DNA from: Solimonas marina
GTDB lineage: Bacteria; Pseudomonadota; Gammaproteobacteria; Nevskiales; Nevskiaceae
Direction of reading: 5' to 3'
Assembly (NCBI RefSeq): GCF_012241385.1
Contig: NZ_JAAVXB010000001.1
Span: 558,001-622,000 of the forward strand
Length of the DNA stretch: 64,000 bases
Made by a program: the position numbers and the translations under genes. The notes beneath the pieces are model-generated. The model saw only the letters and a program-made list of their open reading frames with translations. It was not told the DNA's origin and did not search any database. Numbering within the stretch: position 1 is the stretch's first letter; each line of letters opens with the position of its first letter. Below are positions 43,937 to 52,800 of the stretch, piece after piece.

Positions 43937-44707
43937 ATGAGCGACGCGCCGGCCGAAAGTCCGAACGATCCGTTTGCGCGGCTGCGCATCGCCACGCGCG
44001 CGCGCATCGGCCTCGGTCGCGCCGGCGATGCCTTGCCGACGCGCGCGCTGCTCGACTTCCAGGCCGCACACAGTCGCGCGCGTGACGCGGTCCATGGCGT
44101 CGTCGACTTCGATGCGATCGCCGAGCAGCTCGACGCACAAGGCTTGCGCAGCCTGCGCATCCGCTCGCAGGTGACCGACCGCGCGAGCTATCTGCGTCGC
44201 CCCGACCTTGGCCGCCGCGTGTACGTCGACGATCTGCCCACGCTGGAGGCGGCGCACGGCGATTACGACCTCGCGTTCGTCGTCGCCGATGGCCTGTCGG
44301 CCGCCGCCGTCAACGCACACGCGGCGGCGCTGATCGGCGAGACCCGCGCCCGGCTTTCAACACTGACGCTGGCACCGGTGGTGCTGGCGCAGCAGGCGCG
44401 CGTCGCGCTCGGCGACGAGGTTGGTGCCGTGCTCGGCGCGCGCATCGTCGCGCTGCTGGTCGGCGAGCGGCCGGGCCTGTCGGTCGCCGACAGCCTCGGC
44501 GTCTATCTGACCTGGGCGCCGCGCGTCGGCCGCAGCGACGCCGAGCGCAACTGCATTTCCAACATTCACGCCGATGGCCTGACGTATGCGCAAGCCGCCG
44601 ACACGCTGGCGTGGCTCATCACCGAATCGCGCCGCCGCCAGCTCAGCGGTGTGCAATTGAAACTCGACGCGGCCCCGACCGCCGTGATCGAGGCCGCCAC
44701 ACCGTAA
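43937..44707 (+). CDS. eutC: Ethanolamine ammonia-lyase light chain
   Basis: The 256-residue small subunit starts at the ATG at 43937 (MSDAPAESPNDPFARLRIAT). Signature segments are RARIGLGRAGDALPTRALLDFQ, LAFVVADGLSAAAVNAHA and the GERPGLSVADSLGVYLTW / GRSDAERNCISNIHADGL pair that contacts cobalamin. Length is slightly below the E. coli protein (about 295), mainly at the N-terminus. A terminator follows. Confidence 0.95.
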   Translation: MSDAPAESPNDPFARLRIATRARIGLGRAGDALPTRALLDFQAAHSRARDAVHGVVDFDAIAEQLDAQGLRSLRIRSQVTDRASYLRRPDLGRRVYVDDLPTLEAAHGDYDLAFVVADGLSAAAVNAHAAALIGETRARLSTLTLAPVVLAQQARVALGDEVGAVLGARIVALLVGERPGLSVADSLGVYLTWAPRVGRSDAERNCISNIHADGLTYAQAADTLAWLITESRRRQLSGVQLKLDAAPTAVIEAATP

Positions 44708-44738
44708 CGATCGAATACGCCAAGGGAGCGTAGCGCTG

Positions 44739-44769
44739 GGGCCGCGGTGGGGATCGCGGCCTCCTTTTT
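44739..44769 (+). terminator. Rho-independent terminator after eutC
   Basis: The 7-bp stem GGCCGCG (44740-44746) / CGCGGCC (44755-44761) has an 8-base loop and is followed by TCCTTTTT. It lies about 30 bases after the eutC stop. Confidence 0.65.
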
Positions 44770-44868
44770 GTGGCCCGCCGTTCCTGGCGGTCACTCCCGG
44801 GGGCCATCGCTGCGCGATGTCAAGAAGTTCTCCCGGAAATATTGATGCCGGCATCGTGTGCCCGAGTG

Positions 44869-44891
44869 CCGGACGGGATCGGCCCGTCCGG
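44869..44891 (-). terminator. Strong hairpin after alkB
   Basis: CCGGACGGG (44869-44877) and CCCGTCCGG (44883-44891) form a perfect 9-bp stem with a 5-base loop, 14 bases beyond the alkB stop on the minus strand. No T-run follows, so it may stabilise the transcript end or work with Rho. Confidence 0.45.
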
Positions 44892-44905
44892 TGCCCGAAG
44901 TGTGT

Positions 44906-46324
44906 TCAAGCTGCGATGCGCTCGCCGACGGACAGCGGCCGGAAGTCGATTTTCTCGCGCACCGCGCAGTTCGGGCACGGCCAGTCGGCCGGCAGGCGCG
45001 CCCACGGCGTGCCGGGGGCGATGCCTTCGTGCGCGCAGCCGATCGTTTCGTCGTAGACGTAGCCGCAGTTCGGACAGCCGTGGCGGACGGCATCCGCCGT
45101 CGCCGCGACATCGGCCGGCTGTGCATCGGTCCCGGTCGCCGGCGCCGGCGCCGGCGTCGCCGCAGTCTGCCAGCGGGCCAGCAGCGCCTCGCGCTTCGGG
45201 GGGTGCAGATTGGCCTGTCGCAGATCGCCGCGATGATGCCCGGCGACACGCTCGTCCATCAGCCGGAACCACAGCGGCGGCAGGTAGGCGACGAGGATCA
45301 TCGACATGTAGCCGGACGGCAGCTGCGGGCTTTCGTCGAAGTGACGCAGCGCCTGGTAGCGCCGCGTCGGATTGGCGTGATGATCCGAATGGCGCTGCAG
45401 CTGGTAGAGGAACAGGTTGGTGACGATGTGATTGCTGTTCCACGAATGGCGCGGCGCGCAACGCTCATAGCGCTTCGTCCGTTCGTTGTAGCGGCGCAGC
45501 AGGCCGTAGTGCTCGATGTAGTTGACGACCTCGAGCAGGCTCGCGCCGACGAACGCCTGCACGGCAAGAAACAGCAGCGCCACGGGGCCGAGCCAGACCG
45601 TCAGCGCACCGAACAGCACGGCCGTCATCGCCCAGGATTGCAGGTTCTCGTTCGCAAGGCTCCAGGCCGGCTTGCCGTTGCGCGCGAGGCGTCCGGCCTC
45701 GATCCGCCACGCCGAGCGCAGGCTGCCGATCATCGTGCGCGGCAGGAAGGCCCAGAAGCTCTCGCCCATTCGCGAGCTCGCTGGGTCGTCGGGCGTCGCC
45801 ACGTTCTTGTGATGGCCCTTGTTGTGCTCGATGAAGAAGTGGCCGTAAGCGACCGGCGCCAGCGTCAGCCGCGCGAACCAGCGCTCCAGCGGATCGGTCT
45901 TGTGTCCGAGCTCGTGCGCGGTGTTGATTGCCACCCCGTTGATGATGCCGACGCTCCACACGGCGCCGATCAGCGCCCACCAGCTGTAGCCGCCGGTCGC
46001 GACCAGCCAGGTGCCGAAGATCGTCGCCGCGAATTGCGCCGGGATGTAGGCGAAGACGATCGCACGGTAATAGCGATCCCGTTCGAGATCGGCGACGACG
46101 GTGTCCGGCGGATTCGTCGGATCGGCACCGATCAGGGTATCGAGCAGCGGCAGCAGTCCGTAGATGATCAGCGGCATGCCCCAGAAGAAGACGGCATTGC
46201 CGGTCGCATAGACGAGCAGCAGGAATGACAGCGACAGGACGGGAACCAGCGGGCTCAGCAGCCAGAGATAGCGTTTGCCGTCGCGCCAGGACGACGGTGG
46301 TGTGGTCAGGGTCGTGGTGCTCAT
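44906..46324 (-). CDS. alkB: Alkane 1-monooxygenase fused to a C-terminal rubredoxin
   Basis: The 472-residue protein starts at the ATG at 46324 with AAGGAG eight bases upstream. The first 385 residues are AlkB, a membrane di-iron omega-hydroxylase: about six helices and His boxes HELGH (137-141), HNKGHH (167-172) and HSDHH (312-316), plus NYIEHYG (268-274). A Pro/Ala linker (about 386-412) leads to a rubredoxin domain with Cys417, Cys420, Cys450 and Cys453 around one iron. The second knuckle reads CPNCA, with Ala for the usual Gly. Fusion lets electrons pass directly to the hydroxylase. No rubredoxin reductase gene is nearby. It is divergent from an AraC-type regulator. Confidence 0.96.
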   Translation of the reverse strand: MSTTTLTTPPSSWRDGKRYLWLLSPLVPVLSLSFLLLVYATGNAVFFWGMPLIIYGLLPLLDTLIGADPTNPPDTVVADLERDRYYRAIVFAYIPAQFAATIFGTWLVATGGYSWWALIGAVWSVGIINGVAINTAHELGHKTDPLERWFARLTLAPVAYGHFFIEHNKGHHKNVATPDDPASSRMGESFWAFLPRTMIGSLRSAWRIEAGRLARNGKPAWSLANENLQSWAMTAVLFGALTVWLGPVALLFLAVQAFVGASLLEVVNYIEHYGLLRRYNERTKRYERCAPRHSWNSNHIVTNLFLYQLQRHSDHHANPTRRYQALRHFDESPQLPSGYMSMILVAYLPPLWFRLMDERVAGHHRGDLRQANLHPPKREALLARWQTAATPAPAPATGTDAQPADVAATADAVRHGCPNCGYVYDETIGCAHEGIAPGTPWARLPADWPCPNCAVREKIDFRPLSVGERIAA

Positions 46325-46426
46325 TTTCGTTTCTCCTTGCTCAGATCGCGCGGCGTGCCGGCTGTGGTTTTTGACGGCGGGTGCCGGACCGGTGCGGCGA
46401 TCGTGGCCCGGCATGCCGGACGCCGA

Positions 46427-46464
46427 CCTGTCATTTATTGACATTCGCCTGTCTTTTTCGGACA
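46427..46464 (+). promoter_or_regulatory. AraC-type two-site direct repeat between alkB and its regulator
   Basis: CCTGTCATTTATTGACA (46427-46443) and CCTGTCTTTTTCGGACA (46448-46464) match at 13 of 17 positions. Their starts are 21 bases apart, two helical turns, like the I1/I2 half-sites used by AraC proteins. Each site is also internally symmetric (TGTC...GACA). They lie 103 bases before alkB and 25 before the regulator. A TTGACA inside the first repeat may also be a -35 element for the regulator gene. Confidence 0.65.
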
Positions 46465-46488
46465 GTCTGCGGCGGACAGGCGAGGAAC

Positions 46489-47511
46489 ATGCGGCGACAC
46501 GACGATCCCGAAATTCCGGCGCGCTACTACGTGCGCATGGGCGAGGTGCTGGCGGCGCGCGGCGTCGACGTCGGCGCGCTGATGCGCGAGCTGCGCATCC
46601 GGCCGCAGGCGATCGTGCGTCCGGAGGCGCAGCTGCGGCTGAGCCAGGTCGAGGCGCTGGTCGACAGCGTTCTGACGCGGACCGGCCATACCGATCTGGC
46701 GCTCGACGTCGGCCGTGCGCTGAAGCCGAGCACGCACAGCATCGTCGGCTACGCGATGCTGAGCAGTCCGGACGTCGATTACGCGCTGCGTGTCGTCGCG
46801 CGCTACTTTCGCCTGGTGATGCCGAGCTTCCGCATGCGTTACCGCGCCGAGGCCGGTCGTGCCGAGATCGGTTTCGTCCCGGTCCTGCCGCTCAGCCATC
46901 GCTGCCTGGCCTTCCATCTCGAGATGATCGCGGTGACGACGTACTGGGAGCTGCGCGAGCTGATCGGTGGGCCGGTGCCCGATTGCGTGCTGCATCTGTC
47001 GATCGCCCCGCCGGCGCATGCCGCGCGCTATGCCGAGCTGGTCGGCGCGCAATGCCGTTTCAACAGTGCGGCGACGCCGGGCCTGCGCTTCGTGTTCGCC
47101 GCCGACTTCCGCGACTATCCGCTCGCCTTCGCCGATGCCGACGCCTTGAAGATGGCCGAGGCACGCTGTGCCGCGCTCGTGCGCAGCGCCGTGGCGAGAA
47201 ACCGCGTCAGGGACTGGGTCGAAATGATGCTGCGCGAGAGCGGCGGCGGCATGCCGTCACTGGCCGAGCTTGCGCAAACCTTGAACCTCTCGTCGCGCAC
47301 GCTCGATCGTTATCTCAAGCGCGAAGGCTGCCGTTTCCGTGCGCTGTCGCTGCGCGTCCGTCACGACCGCGCCTGCGAACTGCTTGGCCGCGGCGAACTG
47401 AGCGTGACGCAGATCGCGCACGAGCTCGGCTACACCGATGCCGCCAATTTCACGCGCGCCTTCCGCCGCGCCGCCGGGTGCAGTCCCAGCGCGCACCGTC
47501 GCCGAGCGTAG
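46489..47511 (+). CDS. AraC/XylS-family transcriptional regulator, probable alkB regulator
   Basis: The 340-residue protein starts at the ATG at 46489 after AGGA. The N-terminal two-thirds match the arabinose-binding-like ligand domain found in OruR/ArgR-type AraC regulators (GYAMLSSPDVDYALRVVARYF region). The C-terminal 100 residues are the paired helix-turn-helix domain (LAQTLNLSSRTLDRYLKREG and VTQIAHELGYTDAANFTRAF). Divergent placement beside alkB and the paired sites between them suggest it senses an alkane or product and activates alkB. Confidence 0.92.
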   Translation: MRRHDDPEIPARYYVRMGEVLAARGVDVGALMRELRIRPQAIVRPEAQLRLSQVEALVDSVLTRTGHTDLALDVGRALKPSTHSIVGYAMLSSPDVDYALRVVARYFRLVMPSFRMRYRAEAGRAEIGFVPVLPLSHRCLAFHLEMIAVTTYWELRELIGGPVPDCVLHLSIAPPAHAARYAELVGAQCRFNSAATPGLRFVFAADFRDYPLAFADADALKMAEARCAALVRSAVARNRVRDWVEMMLRESGGGMPSLAELAQTLNLSSRTLDRYLKREGCRFRALSLRVRHDRACELLGRGELSVTQIAHELGYTDAANFTRAFRRAAGCSPSAHRRRA

Positions 47512-47593
47512 CGGCGGCGCGCGCGTGCCGGTCCGGATCGGGCGGAAGCGTAAAATCCGCTCCGGGACGACGTGCGATCAGGGGAAGACTGTC

Positions 47594-48445
47594 ATGATGA
47601 GACCGCTGCTGCTGGCCGCAGGCGGATGGTTCGCGGCGCTTGCGTCGCTTCAGGCCGTTGCCGGTATCGAGGATTTCAAGACCCGCACCGTAGCGCCCGC
47701 GCCGTCTCCGGCGCTGACGCAGGCGCTCGGTCTCGATGTCGCGCCGTGGCACAAGCCCGGTGCGCACATGAAGCATGTAAATCTGCCGCCGGACACGCTG
47801 CAACATTCCGCCGAGGCGGCGCTGCGGGCGCTCGATGCGCTCGATCCGGCTGCGATGCAGAACGATTTCGATCGTGCGTGGGTCGCGTTTCAGCGTGCGG
47901 CGGCACTGCGCGATGCCGGGCACGAAGACGAAGCGCGTACGGCGTTCGAGCGGGTGCTCGGCATGCCGAGAACCAAGGCGCAGGACCGGCAAGTGATGGC
48001 GGCGCTGAATGCGCTCGGCGAGCAGCAATACCCGGGCATCTGCCCTGCCGTACATCTCGGCGGCACCGTTGTGCGGCCGCAGTATCCGCGCGTCGCGGCG
48101 GAACACGGCATCGAAGGCTGGGTCGACGTGTGGATGGACATCGAGCCCGGCGGGGCGATCGCCTATGCGTTCATTAATGCGTCCAGCATGCGGGGCTTCG
48201 AAGCGCCGACGCTGGACTGGTTGAAACGGCAGCACGCGGAACCGTCCGATCCGACGCATCCGCTCGATCGCCCGTGCACAGCGAAGACCCGCGTCGTGTT
48301 CAAGATTCAGGGGGCGCCCGCCGCGTTTCCGGTCGACAGCATCGCCAACGACAACGGCTACACGTACCGTTCCATCGGCGCGGCAATCCGGGTCCGCGTC
48401 GACGCCTACAACGCGATCATCGATGCGCACGACGCGACGAATTGA
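47594..48445 (+). CDS. Exported protein with a TonB_C-like domain
   Basis: The 283-residue product starts at the ATG at 47594 (a second ATG follows directly) with GGGGAAG upstream. A signal peptide covers about 24 residues. The middle part is helical and TPR-like (AWVAFQRAAALRDAGHEDEA). The C-terminal region matches the TonB C-terminal fold (VVRPQYPRVAAEHGIEGWVD, then VWMDIEPGG). It lacks the Pro-rich linker and N-terminal membrane anchor of true TonB, so it is more likely a periplasmic relative of unknown role. Confidence 0.75.
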   Translation: MMRPLLLAAGGWFAALASLQAVAGIEDFKTRTVAPAPSPALTQALGLDVAPWHKPGAHMKHVNLPPDTLQHSAEAALRALDALDPAAMQNDFDRAWVAFQRAAALRDAGHEDEARTAFERVLGMPRTKAQDRQVMAALNALGEQQYPGICPAVHLGGTVVRPQYPRVAAEHGIEGWVDVWMDIEPGGAIAYAFINASSMRGFEAPTLDWLKRQHAEPSDPTHPLDRPCTAKTRVVFKIQGAPAAFPVDSIANDNGYTYRSIGAAIRVRVDAYNAIIDAHDATN

Positions 48446-48458
48446 ACGCATCGCGCGC

Positions 48459-49712
48459 TCAATGCACCATCAAGAACACCTGTAGCTCGCCGACCAGAAA
48501 GCCGAGCAGGGCGCCGATCGCGATGAGGATCCACTCGTCTTCCTTGAACACCGGGCGCAGCATGCCTTCGAACTGCTCGGCGGACAGTTGCTGCATCTTG
48601 GTCGTCAGCGTGTTGCGGATGTCCATCGCGCGCTCGGCGTAGCGGTTCACCGATTGCAGCGCCTGTGGTAGTTCGCGGATCAGGCTGTCGGCGACGGCCT
48701 GCTTCATTTCCACGTATTTCTGCGAGCCGATCATCATCGACAGGATCGGCCGCGCGGCACCGGCCTGCTCGTCGACCGCCTGCATGACGTGGCGTTGCAT
48801 CAGTTCGAGTACACGATCCGACAGCGGGCCTTCGAGCACGGCGATCCAGATCTTTTCCGGCGTCAGGATCTGATCGGCGATCAGGTTGCCGTAGTCGTGC
48901 GCAACCTCCTGCTGGCGGCGCAGGAACAGGCCCTGGATCTTCAGGCCCATGACGCGGCGCGGACGCAGCGGTCGGAACAACATCTGCAGCGCGATCCAGT
49001 CGCTGGCGAAGCCGACGAACAGGCCGAAGGCCGGCAGCATCCACGCCTGTTTCCAGAGGATCCAGCAGATCATCTGCACGACGCCGATGCCGAAGCCGAA
49101 GTAGAAGCCGGCGGTGCCGAAGAACTTGAACTCCTGCTTGCCGGTTTCCCAGAAGATGCGATTGAGCAGGGTCTTGTCGCGAACCAGATTGCCGACCACC
49201 ATCGCCTTGAGGTCGAACAGCGTCTCGATATGGTCGCTGACGTCGCGCATGATGTCGGCGATCGTGTCGGGCAGATCGGCCTGCACGCGCTGCACGATGC
49301 GCTTGCGCACGAACTCCGGCAGCGAGTTCCACAGGCCCGGCTGGTAGCGCTCGGCGACGTCGCGGGTGATGTGGTCCATCACCTCGATCAGGTGCGGCTC
49401 CAGTTCCTTGGCGATCCGCTCCGGTTCCAGGCGTTCGAAGACTTCGCGCACGGTAATGAGCTGCGAGGTCATCAGATCGACGGAGATACCTGCCATCTTC
49501 GCCGCGTTTCGCGGGATAATGCCCTGCCAGCCCAGATACGGCGGTTTGATGCCGATAAAATTCATGGGCTGGAACATCATGCGGATCGCCACCACTTTGG
49601 TGACGTAACCGATGATCGCGCTGACGAAAGGCAGCGACAGATAGATCCAGAAATGCTGCCGGACATCCGCCGCGATGGCGTGCCAGTCGACGAGATGCCT
49701 CAACCAATCCAT
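48459..49712 (-). CDS. DUF445 family membrane protein
   Basis: The 417-residue protein starts at the ATG at 49712 after GGGGGAG. It contains two copies of the DUF445 signature: YVTKVVAIRMMFQPMNFIG near the N-terminus and FASDWIALQMLFRPLRPRR in the second half. Each is preceded by hydrophobic segments, and there is a C-terminal membrane helix (ILIAIGALLGFLVGELQVFL). The family resembles Bacillus YheB; function unknown. It is divergent from hrpA. Confidence 0.85.
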   Translation of the reverse strand: MDWLRHLVDWHAIAADVRQHFWIYLSLPFVSAIIGYVTKVVAIRMMFQPMNFIGIKPPYLGWQGIIPRNAAKMAGISVDLMTSQLITVREVFERLEPERIAKELEPHLIEVMDHITRDVAERYQPGLWNSLPEFVRKRIVQRVQADLPDTIADIMRDVSDHIETLFDLKAMVVGNLVRDKTLLNRIFWETGKQEFKFFGTAGFYFGFGIGVVQMICWILWKQAWMLPAFGLFVGFASDWIALQMLFRPLRPRRVMGLKIQGLFLRRQQEVAHDYGNLIADQILTPEKIWIAVLEGPLSDRVLELMQRHVMQAVDEQAGAARPILSMMIGSQKYVEMKQAVADSLIRELPQALQSVNRYAERAMDIRNTLTTKMQQLSAEQFEGMLRPVFKEDEWILIAIGALLGFLVGELQVFLMVH

Positions 49713-49816
49713 ATGCGCTCCCCCGCGCAATGCCGGACTTCGGCTTTCTTTGCTTTGATGAACCGGATTGTGCCCAAGCTGCCGGCCGCTGCCTATCGGC
49801 CGCGGCGCCCACGGCC

Positions 49817-52800
49817 ATGATCGCTGCGGCCATGCTCGACACGCTGCGCGCGCGGCTCGACGCCCAGCAGCATGAGTTGCTGGCGCGCGACCATGTCGGT
49901 TTTGTGCGTCTGCTGGACCGCGCACGACGCGGCGCCAAGATCGATCTGGCGCGGCTGGACCGCGATGTCGCGCAGGCCAGGCTGCGTTACGAAAATCGCG
50001 TGCGCTTGCGGCCGGAGCGCATCCGCTATCCCGAAGACCTGCCGGTGGTGCAGGCCAGGGATGAGTTGCTCGATGCGATTCGCGAGCATCAGGTCATCGT
50101 CGTCTGCGGTGAAACCGGCTCCGGCAAGACCACGCAGCTGCCGAAGCTGTGCCTGGACCTCGGCCGCGGCACGCGTGGCCTGATCGGCCACACGCAGCCG
50201 CGCCGGCTTGCTGCGCGCAGTGTCGCCAATCGCATCGCCAGCGAACTCGACAGCCGTCTCGGCGACCTGGTTGGCTACGAGACCCGCTTCGACCGCCGCG
50301 TGTCCGAGCGCTCGATGGTCAAGCTGATGACCGACGGCATCCTGCTCGCCGAGCTGGGCCGCGATCATCTGCTGACCGCCTACGACACCATCATCATCGA
50401 CGAGGCGCACGAGCGCAGCCTCAACATCGACTTTCTGCTCGGCTGGCTCAAGCGCGTGCTGCCGCAGCGGCCGGACCTGAAAGTCATCGTCACCTCGGCG
50501 ACGCTGGACCCGGAAAAGCTGTCGAACCACTTCGGCGGCGCGCCGATCAAGTTCGTCTCCGGACGCACCTATCCGGTCGAGCAGCGCTACCGGCCGCCAG
50601 CCGATGACGGCGACAGCGAAGCTGCGATCGCTGCGGCGATCGACGAGCTGTGGCGCGGCCGGCCGAATGGCGATGTGTTGCCCCGCCAGGCTTCACCTGG
50701 CGATGTATTGGTCTTCCTGCCCGGCGAGCGCGAGATCGGCGATGCCGCGCGCGTGCTCTCGGGCCGGTATCCGCGCGCCGAAGTGCTGCCGTTGTACTCG
50801 CGGCTCGCCGCCACCGCCCAGGACAAGGTGTTCCAGACCGGTGCTCAGCCGCGCATCGTGCTGGCGACCAACGTCGCCGAAACCTCGGTGACGGTGCCCG
50901 GCATCCGCTACGTCGTCGATACCGGCACCGCGCGCATCAACCGCTTCGCGCCGCGCACCGGTGTGCAGCAGTTGCAGATCGAGCCGGTCTCGCAGGCCGC
51001 CGCCAATCAGCGCGCCGGCCGCTGCGGTCGTCTCGGCCCCGGCATCTGCGTGCGCCTCTACGCCGAGGACGATTTCGACGCGCGGCCCGCGTTCACCGAT
51101 CCGGAAATTCGCCGCGCCAATCTGGCCGGCGTGATCCTCAGCATGACCGCGCTGGGCCTCGGCGACGTCGAGGACTTTCCGTGGGTCGATGCGCCCGACA
51201 ATCGCCACGTCACCGATGCCTACCGCGTGCTGCAGACGCTCGGCGCGCTCGACGACGCGCGCCAGCTCACGCCGCTCGGCCGGCGTCTGGCGCGGCTGCC
51301 GCTGGACCCGCGGATCGCGCGCATCGCACTGGCCGGCGAAGGCGGCATTGCGCAGGAGATGATCCTGGTGCTGGCCGCGGCGCTGTCGGTGCAGGACCCG
51401 CACGAAGTGCCGGCCGATGCGCAGGACACGGCGCGGCAGAAGCACGCCGCATGGCGGCATCCGCGCTCCGATTTTCTGACGCTGCTCAAGCTCTGGCAGC
51501 AGTGGCGTGACTGGAGCGCGGCGTCGAGCAACCGCCAGCTGCGCCGCGTCTGCCGCGAGCACTACGTGTCGTTCCTGCGCATGGAGGAATGGGAAGCGGT
51601 GTGGAAGCAGCTCTGCGATCTGCTCGGGAGGCGAGAGGCGGGAGGCGGGAGGCGCCAGGACGTGCGCTGGACGGATGAATATCTCGATGAGCGTTTCGCC
51701 GCGATTCACGAGGCGCTGCTCGCCGGCCTGATCGACCACATCGGCTACAAGCTGCCGGAAAAGAGCGACTACCAGGGGCCGCGCAACCGACGCTTCCGCA
51801 TTCATCCCGGCTCGTCGCTGGTCAAGAAGCAGCCGCGCTGGGTGATGAGCGCGCAGCTCGCGCAGACCACGCAGCTCTACGCGCGCACCAATGCGGCGAT
51901 CGAGCCGGAGTGGCTGGAGCGTGTCGCGCCGCATCTGATCAAGCGCACGATGCTGCATCCGGAATGGAATGCCACGCGCGCCGAGGTGACCGCCACCGAG
52001 CACGTCAGCCTGCTCGGCCTGCCGCTGCTGACGCGCGCGCGCCACTACGGCTCGACGCACCCGGCCGAGGCGCGCGAGATCTTCATCCGCGAGGCGCTGG
52101 TCGGTGGCGATCTGCCGCGCAAGCCGGCATTTCTCGACGCCAACCTGAAGCTGATCGAGTCGATCCGCGACAAGGAAGCCAAGATGCGTCGGCCCGATCT
52201 GCTGGCCGGCGACGAGCAGCTCCATGCGTTCTACGACGCGCAGGTGCCGGCCGATGTCTGCACCGGTGCGGCCTTGAAGCGCTGGCTGCACCGCGAGCCG
52301 GCCGCCCAGAAGCGGCTGACGATGCGTGAAGCCGACGCCCTGCGGCCGGGCGCCGACGCCAATGTCGAAAGCCTGTTCCCGGACCGCCTGAAGATCGCCG
52401 GCACCACGCTGAAGCTGTCGTACTCGCACGAGCCGGGCGAGGAGCACGACGGCGTCACCTTCCATATCCCGCTGGCGCAGGTCCATCAGTTGCCGCCGGA
52501 GCGCTTCGACTGGTTGGTGCCGGGCCTGCGTTCGGCCAAGCTCGAAGCGCTGATCCGGACCCTGCCGCAGCATCTGCGCCGGCAGGTGATGCCGGCCGCC
52601 GAATACGCGCGCGCCCTCGACGAGCGCCTCAAGCCGGACGACGGCGCGCTGCTGCCGGCGATGTGCGAGGCGCTGCAGCAGATGACCGGGGTGCGCCTGA
52701 CGGCGGACGACTTCGCCACCGACAAGCTCGACGCCTATCTGCTGCCGCGTCTGCAGCTCGAGGACGACAAAGGCAAGCTGCTTGGGGTCGCCAACACGCT

